A DNA stretch of 64,000 nucleotides. It comes from Streptomyces mirabilis. GTDB taxonomy: Bacteria; Actinomycetota; Actinomycetes; Streptomycetales; Streptomycetaceae. The DNA lies in assembly GCF_018310535.1 (NCBI RefSeq), contig NZ_CP074102.1, forward strand, positions 5,332,001-5,396,000, given 5' to 3'. Below, one piece after another: positions 45,670 to 53,271 of the stretch. The notes below the pieces were generated by a model. That model did not search any database. It was not told the DNA's origin and saw nothing but the letters and a program-made list of their open reading frames with translations. The translations under genes were made by a program, and so were the position numbers. Positions within the stretch are counted from its first letter, which is position 1; each line of letters opens with the position of its first letter.

Positions 45670-47570
45670 GCGCGCTGCTCCTCGTAGTCGTCGGCTCTCC
45701 GGAACCGGCCGATGCCGGTGATCCGCGGCGCGATCCACACGCCTCGCTCACCGAGTCCGGCGTTCGTGCCGGCGGCGGTGCTGCCGGTCACGGTCTCCAG
45801 GGTGTCGATCCGCAGGTCGTGGATCTCGTCGGGCCACCAAGGGTCCCAGGCGCGGTTCACCTTCTGTACCTGGAAAAGCTCCTCGCGGAACCGCTGCGAG
45901 GCATCCCCGATCTCCTTTCCGTCGTGCATCAGGGCGTACGGCGGGCTCTCGACCTCGCTCATCGGCAGGTCGTGGCGCTTGCGCAGCAGCACCTCCTGGC
46001 CGGGACGCACCTGTTCCAGGAGATACGCCTGGGTGGCGACAGCGTCGGTCTGATGGCTGGGTGGGTTGTCCCGGCACACGTCGCCCGCCTCGGCGACGAT
46101 CCCGTACCTGTCGTACGACCGCCACGACCCGAGATAGCGACGGCCGTGGCGCTGACTCCCCGCCCGCTTGAAGTGCGGCAGTTGGGGAGGCGCCGCGTGA
46201 TACAGGTCCTGGCGGGCGCGCGTCATCGCCACGTACAGGGCGCGGGCTTCGGCGGGAAGATCCAACTCGTCCTGGTATCGCTTGTGGAGCTCGGCGAGGG
46301 TCGGTGGCGTCAGGACGATCACCCGGTCGAACTCCAGGCCCTTGGCCCGGTGCACCGTCGAGAGGACGATCCGGGAGGTCTCCGGGTCGGCCACTTCATC
46401 GGGGAACCTGCCGTCGGCGACCGCACGGCGCAGCCGGTCCAGATCGAGCACCCCACGACCCGCTCCGCGCGCGACCCGACGCAGCACAGTCCACAGGGCG
46501 GCGGCGTTCGGTTCGTATGGGAGAGGGATCTCCGAGAGGAGGGTGCTGAACCGGTCCTCGGTGAGGCCGGTCGCCTCCGTGCGGCGCAGCAGCTCGGCCA
46601 CCCAGTACGGCACCGGACGCTCCTCCAGCGGGCGCCGTAGCCGGTGGTCGATGCCGTGCGCGTGCAGCAGGCCGGAGATCACGAGGGCCTGTTGGTTGTC
46701 ACGGGTGAGGACGGCGCAGGTGTCGGAGAGGTCCCGCAGGCCGCCCAGAGTGAACTCGTCGTCGAGGTCGCCCATGCCGTTCGCGGGATCCAGGAGGATG
46801 TCGCGCAGTTCCTCGTAGAGCGTTCCGGCCTCGTCCGGATCGCTCAGCTTCTGGAGCAGGGGGCCGTGCGCCAGTGCGACCCGGGCCTCGGCGGTGGTGG
46901 CCCGGAAGTTGCGGGTGAGGTGCAGCTCCACCAGATCGTCGGGGTAGGAGCAGCGCAGCCAGTCGAAGAACCGGCCGGTCTCGTCGGCGCGTCCGCCCAG
47001 GTCCGCGATCTGGAAGCCGTACACGGACTGGGCGGCGTCGCCGACGACGGTAAAGCCGCAGCTGTCCTGGTACCGGTCGAGAAGTGTCTCCACCAGCTCG
47101 CGGCGCCCACCCAGCAGGTCCTGCACCTCGTCGATCACGACATGGGCGGGCGAGACCGCGTCGCCGATCTCCAGCGCGCCCTTCTCGATCGCGCGGGTCG
47201 CGGCGGCGATCCGCTCGTCGAAGCCGACCTCTCCCCACTCGCTGTCCGGATGCGCCTGGAGGAGCACCTCATAGGCCCACGCGTCGAACGTACGGGCACG
47301 TACCCGGTGGGCTCTTTCCCCGTGCCGGGAGATCCGTTCGCGCAGCTCTCGGGCGGCGGCTCGGGAGAAGGTGAGCACCAGGATCTCGGCCGCCTCCAGC
47401 GCCTGTTCGGGGTCCTCGTGACCGCACAGCGCGTCGAGTCGACGTACCAGGGTGTGGGTCTTTCCGGCACCGGCGCCCGCGGTGACCAGGACACGAGCGT
47501 CCCAAGGCTGCTCGACCACGGCCAGTTGCTCGTCGGTGAGCGGGGGGCTGTCCTGGTAGGCGTCGGTCAC
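45666..47570 (-). CDS. UvrD/Rep-type SF1 helicase
   Basis: A 634-residue SF1 helicase. Walker A is TAGAGAGKTHTL (Lys37), motif Ia is VLTFSRAAARELRER, motif II is VVIDEVQDL (DEVQD), motif III is VVGDAAQSVYGFQ, motif IV/V is STVHRAKGLEFDRVIVL, and motif VI is LYVAMTRARQDLY. No nuclease domain is fused; the C-terminal 140 residues (after about 490) are unfamiliar. The GTG start overlaps the upstream gene by 4 nt and the stop overlaps drmA. SF1 helicases occur in Gabija and other defence systems, but not in the standard DISARM gene set, so its presence here is unusual. Confidence 0.9.
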   Translation of the reverse strand: MTDAYQDSPPLTDEQLAVVEQPWDARVLVTAGAGAGKTHTLVRRLDALCGHEDPEQALEAAEILVLTFSRAAARELRERISRHGERAHRVRARTFDAWAYEVLLQAHPDSEWGEVGFDERIAAATRAIEKGALEIGDAVSPAHVVIDEVQDLLGGRRELVETLLDRYQDSCGFTVVGDAAQSVYGFQIADLGGRADETGRFFDWLRCSYPDDLVELHLTRNFRATTAEARVALAHGPLLQKLSDPDEAGTLYEELRDILLDPANGMGDLDDEFTLGGLRDLSDTCAVLTRDNQQALVISGLLHAHGIDHRLRRPLEERPVPYWVAELLRRTEATGLTEDRFSTLLSEIPLPYEPNAAALWTVLRRVARGAGRGVLDLDRLRRAVADGRFPDEVADPETSRIVLSTVHRAKGLEFDRVIVLTPPTLAELHKRYQDELDLPAEARALYVAMTRARQDLYHAAPPQLPHFKRAGSQRHGRRYLGSWRSYDRYGIVAEAGDVCRDNPPSHQTDAVATQAYLLEQVRPGQEVLLRKRHDLPMSEVESPPYALMHDGKEIGDASQRFREELFQVQKVNRAWDPWWPDEIHDLRIDTLETVTGSTAAGTNAGLGERGVWIAPRITGIGRFRRADDYEEQRA

Positions 47571-50500
47571 TTCCGGCTCCAGAGGTGCTCGAACTCATTG
47601 AAGGCGAGGTCGGTGTCGAAGTTGGTGATGTTGTCGCTGATGTTGAGGATCAGACAGCTTTCCTTGCCGCCGTTCCGTGGTCCGCGCAGGCCGCGACCGA
47701 TCATCTGCTGGTACACGTTGGTGCTGTAGACCGGCCGGGCCACGACCACGGCACGAGTGGCTGGCGCGTCGAATCCCTGGGTGAGCACACCGTAGTTGGT
47801 GAGGACCCGGATACGTCCGCTTCGGAAGTTCTCGATGCGAGTACGACGGTCCTGCGCACTGGTCGTCGAGTCCACGGCGGCGGACCGGACACCCCGGTCG
47901 TTGAGCATGGCCGCCAGGTACTTGGCGTGGTCGACGGAGGTGGCGAAGAGCAACGTCGGCCAGTCGTCGGGCAGTTCGGCCACCGAGTCGACGATGCGTC
48001 GACTGCGCGCGTGGTCGTCGGCGAGCCGCTGTTCGGCGGAGCGGGAGAGCATGGCCATGCGATCGGCGTGCGTCTTCTCGTCCCGGGTGAGTTCGATACG
48101 GCCGCCCTCAAGGGTGCGGTGCTCGACCTGGGCGAGCATCCCCCAGTCCTGGAGATCGTGGTACGGATCGCCCGACGGGAAGACCCCTTCGTCGAGTCGT
48201 CGATTGCCGAAGCGGCCGGCCAGACGGCGGGTCTCCTCCTCGTTGCGGTTACGGAACGGGGTGGCGGTCAGGCCGAGGAGATGCCGTCCGGTCTCGTACT
48301 GGGTGAGTCCCAACTGGCCCAGGATCTCGGTGTACCGCTTGGAGATGGCGGTGTGCGCCTCGTCCACGATCACCAGCGCGGCCTGGCGCAGCCAGGCGTA
48401 CTGGTCGGTGCCCAGGCACCGTTCCAGCTTGGCGTCGGTGGCGACCACCAGGTGCGGGTGGTCGACGACGTTCCCGACCTCGTTGGTGCTCCACAGTCGG
48501 CTGATGGTGAGCGGGCGCTCGGCACCCACCTTGTTCCAGACGAATTTCCAGCTCTGGACAGCCTGTTCGCACAACTCCTCGGTCTGCGCGATCCACAGCA
48601 GCGGGCCCTTGAGGTCGCCGATCCGCTTCACCCAACGGATCACGGCCTCAGCGGTGACCCGGGTCTTGCCGGCGCCGGTAGGCAGGGACAGCATGCCGCG
48701 TTGCGGGGCCAGCCGGTCGAGCATCGTGGAGATGTTCCGTACCAGGTCCTCCTGGTATTCGTGGAGGCTCGGGAAGTCCCGAGGGCCCTCGACGGTCTCG
48801 AACGCGGGCGGGGACGGAGTCCTCGAACCGGCGAAGGCGACAGGCAGCCTCAGCTCCGAGACGAACGCGATCGCTGCCGACGAACCCCCGTATGCGACTG
48901 GAGCGTTGGGGAAGCGCGCCTGGATGTCCCGCGCATGCTGCTGGAGCACTCCGTCACCGTGCGCGTTGAACGCCATCTGCGCGATCCGGCGCCCGGACGG
49001 CTCCACGCCGTCGGTCTCCTGCAGCTCGGCCTCCATCAATCCCTCGGGGAGGCCGGTCCGGAGTGCGTCGGCACTGATCAACAGCTCGATCTTGGCCACC
49101 ACGTCCGCGGCCTCGCGTACTGCCTTCTGTGCCGCCTTCAGTTCGCTGTCACGAGCCATGCGATCCTGGTGCTCCAGGACGGCGCGACAACCGGAGGCGC
49201 CGAGGCCGAGGCCGAGTTCGCGGTCGATGAGACGCAGCATCGGCTCGGGCTCCAGAGGCACGCGGACCTTGACGGTGCCGTCCTGGCGCAAGGCGTCCAA
49301 GGGGGAGGCGTGCGTGCCGTTCGGCGTACGGGTGACCTCCTCCAGTTCGCTGCACCGTTGCACCATGCTGTTCCGATGCCCACTGTTCAGGCGCTGCCGC
49401 AGAGCGGGGAACAGCTCGACCAGAGGCACGGGGTCACCCTCCGGTACTTCACGGGTCTCCCGGCTGATCACGTCGGCGTAGCGGAGCATCCCCCACTTCT
49501 CGATCATCAGCTCGGCATCCTCGGCGGTCGGTACGAGGAGCGCAGGGAGCTGTTCGGCACGGAGCGCCCGGTACTGAGCCGCTCCGACGGCGATCGTGAT
49601 CTCGTCGTCGGGACGGGTGTCCCAGACCTCGCCGATCCGGCAACGGGTCAGGGAGTTCTCGGGGAAGTCCGCGCCGAACCGGGTCAGCATCACGTACGTG
49701 GCGCCGACGAAGGAGTCGTCCTCGCTGTGGGTGACCTCGTCGAGAAGCGCGTCCCAACGGTCGGCGGGAACTTCGTCGACGGTGGTCGGGAGCCGTAGCC
49801 TGCGAGCCTTCTCGGAGGAGATGTCCGCGACCGGCAGTACGTCCCGGTAGCCGGCGAGCTGGGAGCCGACGGCCTCCTTCAGCGGCTTGATCCCCTGGGA
49901 GGTGGCCACCGTGCCGAACTTCCTCAGCATCCACCGGATCGGCGAGATCACCGCCTGGCGAGTACTGGTCTGCGCGCCGATCTGAAGCGTCCAGTTGTCC
50001 ACCACGGCGTCGTCGGGCAACTCCTTCAGGAAGGCGGCGCGTGATTCCTCGGAGAGAGCTCGGAAGAGGTGGAGCGGGCCACCGATCGCGGCGCCCTCGA
50101 CCTTCATCCGGTTCAGCATGGGGCGCGGGGCGCGACTGTCCAGGCCGCGCAGGTAGGCGGCGTGGACGGCCGCGCGATACTCCTCGAACCATGCCTCGTC
50201 CGCCTGGGGCTGCACCCCGCCGGACGGCCGCTCCCGCAGACCGACCTGGGGGAAGAACGGGGTGTCGTCGGAGTGGAACGCCATGTCGACGGCGATGCTC
50301 GGATCGCGCGTCGCGTCGACGACCGTACCCGGCAGCATGCAGTTCTCGACCGGCCGGAACCGGCCGTCGGCGGTCCGCACCCGGAGCGTCGAGCGCGCAG
50401 TGGGCACCCGCTCCAGGACCTTGTGGGCCAGGCGACGCACCCCCGCCTGACGGAACAGCTCCCAGAACCGCTCCCAGTCCGAGTCGCTGTAGTGATCGAA

Positions 50501-52330
50501 GCCCTGGTCGAGGACGCTGACGAACCGGCCCTCGACATCGGCCTCGCGAATGCCCAGGATGTTGAGCGCGTGAGCCAGCGACGGATCCTCGGCCAGTTTG
50601 TCGACCACATACACCAGTGCCTCGCGCAGCCCGCCCTGGTCAGCGCGGCGGAACACCTTGCCGTGTACGGGGGCGATGAGACCGTGCTCCTCGGTGAGCA
50701 CGATGTGGGCCGTGCGGGCCTCCTCGGCGTAGGGGGAGTGGGCCTCGATCATGTCCGCGAGGATTCGGATGGCCACTGCAGATGCTTCGGGGGTCCCGCT
50801 CTCGACCAAGGCCTCCAGCCACTCACGGACGCCGGTCCGTTCGTGTCCGGCCGCGCCGATGATGTGTTCGACCTTGCCGGAACGGAGGGCGTCCGCCTCC
50901 GCGCTCGGGTGCAGCCAGTTCGAGGGGCGCCCGGGGCACTCGTTCCACATCCGCAGCCAACCGGACAGTTTCCTCAGGTCCCTGTCGAGCCGCGGGGGGA
51001 TCCGCAGTTGTGTGGGGACGCGCAGGACGCCGTCCTGGTCGGGCAGGGAGGGGCGGTCCGTGGTGCGGGCCCAGACCTCCCTGGTCAGAAACTCGTCGGC
51101 CCAGCTGATCGCCTCCTTGACGCGGCCGGGCAGCAGGGGGAGGTAGGCGGCGGGGTCCTCGGCCGGTGCCAGGGAGGGGAGAGAGTCGACGACAAGCTTC
51201 GCCGACACCCTGATCATCTCTTGGTTGAAGGGGGAGGAGTCCAGCAGGTTCTGCCTGTCCTCGTTGGTCTTCCAGGCTCCGTTGAGAATGCCGCTCAGCG
51301 ACATTTCGTACTTGGTCGGGAAGAAGGACCAGAATTTGCCGCGTCCGCGCGACCGCGGGCTGATGTACAGGCCGCTCTCCGGGTCCTTCTCCAGGGCCGG
51401 GACACCCCAGGCGAGGTCGAGCAGAAGCCGGTCGTGCAGCTCTCCGGCATCCGCGCGAGCACTCGGACCGGGCTCGTGGGTGGTGCTGAACACGCGCCAC
51501 CGGTCAGTGGTGACGGCCTTTCCGGTCCGCTCCTCGACCACGGTGTGCAGGTCGTCGGTCTGTCGGGTGGTCAGCGTACGTCGGACCATGGGCCGGGGCC
51601 GGCGGTCCTCCAGCACGACCTTCGCGACGTGCGGGGAGAAGAGCTGGAAGCCCACCGGGAATTCCTCGCGAGGCTCGCCGTGGTCCTTGGCGCGACCGCC
51701 GTGCATGTCCCTGCCCAGCCGGTCGTCGGCCCTGGGGAGCAGAGGCAGTCGAACGACTGTGGTGGCCCAGTCCAACAGCTCGTTCAGGACATGATCGGCA
51801 GCGCGCTCGGCCTGCACGTCGAGAGGTCGGGCCATCCGCAGCACGGGGGCGTCGAAGTCCGGGCCGTAGCGTGCCGTCACGCCAGGTACGGCCTTGATCT
51901 GCGCGTACGACCAGGCGCGGTCGAATCCGAAACTTCCCGTGCTGCTGAAGAATTCAGGCGCGTCGGTTACCACGAGGACCGACTTGACGCCTACTCCGAA
52001 GCGTCCGATCTGCCCTCCACGCTTCTTCGACATGCTCATTCGAAGAATTGTCTCCGCGCCCTCAGGGGTGACCGGATTACCCTCGTTCGCGCAGTACAAA
52101 TGGGTGTCCGTGAGGATTATGTAAACTCGTCCACCCGGCTCGTCAGCCATTTCGTCTGCCGCGTTCTGGACGAGTTCGAAGAGCTGGCGGTCGCCATATC
52201 CGCCCTGGGTGATCCGGCGCTCACCATTGGCGTGCTCGGCCACGAGACCAGCGTCCACCGCGTAAGTCTGCAGGACGCGTGAGGACTGTTCGAGAACGGT
52301 TTGGACTACGGAAGAGGACGAAGGCGGCAC
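47567..52330 (-). CDS. Giant sacsin-like GHKL ATPase fused to an SF2 helicase
   Basis: A 1587-residue fusion. The N-terminal 300 residues form a sacsin/Hsp90-type GHKL ATPase: N-box FELVQNAADE (Glu52, Asn56, Asp59), G1-like CANEGNPVTPEG, and G2 IGRFGVGVKSVL. About 800 middle residues are without recognisable domains. The C-terminal 400 residues are a complete DEAD/DEAH-type SF2 helicase: Walker A LPTGAGKTRV (Lys1222), VIVDEAHTAIS (Asp1323), LGLTATPFRN and QMIGRGLRGPRNGG. GTG 52330 has AGGAG upstream. It heads the UvrD-drmA-drmB operon and is probably its sensor/motor. This pairing is not part of the DISARM classes I know. Confidence 0.85.
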   Translation of the reverse strand: MPPSSSSVVQTVLEQSSRVLQTYAVDAGLVAEHANGERRITQGGYGDRQLFELVQNAADEMADEPGGRVYIILTDTHLYCANEGNPVTPEGAETILRMSMSKKRGGQIGRFGVGVKSVLVVTDAPEFFSSTGSFGFDRAWSYAQIKAVPGVTARYGPDFDAPVLRMARPLDVQAERAADHVLNELLDWATTVVRLPLLPRADDRLGRDMHGGRAKDHGEPREEFPVGFQLFSPHVAKVVLEDRRPRPMVRRTLTTRQTDDLHTVVEERTGKAVTTDRWRVFSTTHEPGPSARADAGELHDRLLLDLAWGVPALEKDPESGLYISPRSRGRGKFWSFFPTKYEMSLSGILNGAWKTNEDRQNLLDSSPFNQEMIRVSAKLVVDSLPSLAPAEDPAAYLPLLPGRVKEAISWADEFLTREVWARTTDRPSLPDQDGVLRVPTQLRIPPRLDRDLRKLSGWLRMWNECPGRPSNWLHPSAEADALRSGKVEHIIGAAGHERTGVREWLEALVESGTPEASAVAIRILADMIEAHSPYAEEARTAHIVLTEEHGLIAPVHGKVFRRADQGGLREALVYVVDKLAEDPSLAHALNILGIREADVEGRFVSVLDQGFDHYSDSDWERFWELFRQAGVRRLAHKVLERVPTARSTLRVRTADGRFRPVENCMLPGTVVDATRDPSIAVDMAFHSDDTPFFPQVGLRERPSGGVQPQADEAWFEEYRAAVHAAYLRGLDSRAPRPMLNRMKVEGAAIGGPLHLFRALSEESRAAFLKELPDDAVVDNWTLQIGAQTSTRQAVISPIRWMLRKFGTVATSQGIKPLKEAVGSQLAGYRDVLPVADISSEKARRLRLPTTVDEVPADRWDALLDEVTHSEDDSFVGATYVMLTRFGADFPENSLTRCRIGEVWDTRPDDEITIAVGAAQYRALRAEQLPALLVPTAEDAELMIEKWGMLRYADVISRETREVPEGDPVPLVELFPALRQRLNSGHRNSMVQRCSELEEVTRTPNGTHASPLDALRQDGTVKVRVPLEPEPMLRLIDRELGLGLGASGCRAVLEHQDRMARDSELKAAQKAVREAADVVAKIELLISADALRTGLPEGLMEAELQETDGVEPSGRRIAQMAFNAHGDGVLQQHARDIQARFPNAPVAYGGSSAAIAFVSELRLPVAFAGSRTPSPPAFETVEGPRDFPSLHEYQEDLVRNISTMLDRLAPQRGMLSLPTGAGKTRVTAEAVIRWVKRIGDLKGPLLWIAQTEELCEQAVQSWKFVWNKVGAERPLTISRLWSTNEVGNVVDHPHLVVATDAKLERCLGTDQYAWLRQAALVIVDEAHTAISKRYTEILGQLGLTQYETGRHLLGLTATPFRNRNEEETRRLAGRFGNRRLDEGVFPSGDPYHDLQDWGMLAQVEHRTLEGGRIELTRDEKTHADRMAMLSRSAEQRLADDHARSRRIVDSVAELPDDWPTLLFATSVDHAKYLAAMLNDRGVRSAAVDSTTSAQDRRTRIENFRSGRIRVLTNYGVLTQGFDAPATRAVVVARPVYSTNVYQQMIGRGLRGPRNGGKESCLILNISDNITNFDTDLAFNEFEHLWSRK

Positions 52331-52386
52331 TGCTCTGCACTCCTGAGTTGTGAAAGTCCGAGTGAAATTTCAGCGATGGGGCCGGC

Positions 52387-52413
52387 CGCGCCGGCTTCGT
52401 CGAAGCCGGCGCG
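52387..52413. terminator. Perfect 13-bp-arm hairpin before the GHKL-helicase gene
   Basis: CGCGCCGGCTTCG (52387-52399) and CGAAGCCGGCGCG (52401-52413) are exact complements around one base. It lies 57 bases upstream of the GHKL-helicase start, so it may terminate transcription from the small ORF or attenuate the operon. Confidence 0.65.
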
Positions 52414-52538
52414 TGTGCCTGTCGTGGTGCTGGTGTATTGGCGTCGCAGTGCCTTCGGAGAACGTGAAGGCGTTGGGGGTTCGGGCCTGCCGAGAGGAAC
52501 GGCTTGGGGCTGTGACCTGCTCCTTTGTGCTACCTCGC

Positions 52539-52727
52539 TCAGGTTGTGGGGAACTCGTCCGGCGGCAGACCGGGAATCCTGCCGTCGGGAAAGTCCTTCT
52601 CGGACAGGTCGTAGTCCTGGAGAATCTTCATCACCTCGGCCTCGGTCTTGGCCGCGTTGATTGCCAGTTCGAATGAACTCATTTCCCGAGACGAAAACAA
52701 GAAGTCGTTGTATCCCTGCTCAATCAT
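52539..52727 (-). CDS. Possible small protein (62 aa) upstream of the defence operon
   Basis: A 62-codon frame starts MIEQGYNDFLFSSREMSS and ends DGRIPGLPPDEFPTT. It has an AGGGG about 10 bases ahead of the ATG and plausible amphipathic-helix content (FELAINAAKTEAEVMKILQD). I recognise no firm family; the helix faintly recalls Nif11-type leaders, which is not enough for a call. It lies in the AT-richer control region on the same strand as the GHKL-helicase operon, separated from it by a strong hairpin. It could be a regulator, a small effector, or a chance frame. Confidence 0.35.
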   Translation of the reverse strand: MIEQGYNDFLFSSREMSSFELAINAAKTEAEVMKILQDYDLSEKDFPDGRIPGLPPDEFPTT

Positions 52728-53054
52728 GAATGGCGCACCCCTATTCAGGTTGCACAGGGGTGAATTGGGCACACGTCCCCCGCGAAAATGGATGAAATCG
52801 ATAGCGAATCCCCATTGGGATTCTTGTTGGCTGAGAACACTAGTGGGTGTTGGCCCGGTGCCGCCAGCCCTTTCGTCGAAATGCTTCTGCGGTGGTGGAG
52901 TGGCGACTTGGTGTGTGCCTCGGTCTCCTGTTGCGGGGCTGAATTTGGGTGCACTTCTCCCCGGGTCGCCCAGCCTTCCCGATTTCGGGTTTCGTGAGCG
53001 AGATGGGATCCCCATCGTCAACAACCGTATCGAGAGTCACCCGAAGGTGCAACC

Positions 53055-53083
53055 CCAACTCCCATTTATCCGGGGGGAGTTGG
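53055..53083. promoter_or_regulatory. Perfect inverted repeat upstream of the XRE-GHKL gene
   Basis: CCAACTCCC (53055-53063) and GGGAGTTGG (53075-53083) form a 9-bp dyad with an 11-base spacer. It lies 188 bp before the XRE-GHKL gene. It may be an operator for that protein's own HTH domain, or a hairpin in the leader. Confidence 0.45.
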
Positions 53084-53271
53084 TCGCTCCATTTATGGAA
53101 GTGGCGCATAAGGGGAGAGACTTGGCAATTCGGGGTAACTTGGACACCGAGTCAAAGGGGTCCGGACGATGGGGTCGATCAACTGTTGGTTGACGCTTCC
53201 GTGCGTGTCAAATTAACCTCGTGGTCCACAGCACATGATCTGCATGGACTCCGAGGAAGAGCAGGTGACGC

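Larger units (their letters stand above)
52331..53271. promoter_or_regulatory. AT-richer divergent control region of the defence island
   Basis: This 941-bp region separates the leftward DISARM-like operon from the rightward XRE-GHKL operon. Its base composition is visibly lower in GC than the flanks, especially 52660-53260. It holds one possible small ORF and two perfect hairpins, but no recognised promoter consensus. It must contain the promoters for both operons. Confidence 0.6.

Noticed and set aside
42781..45687. A 968-codon plus-strand frame opposite drmA
   Set aside because: Antisense shadow of a helicase gene with clear Walker and motif VI sequences.
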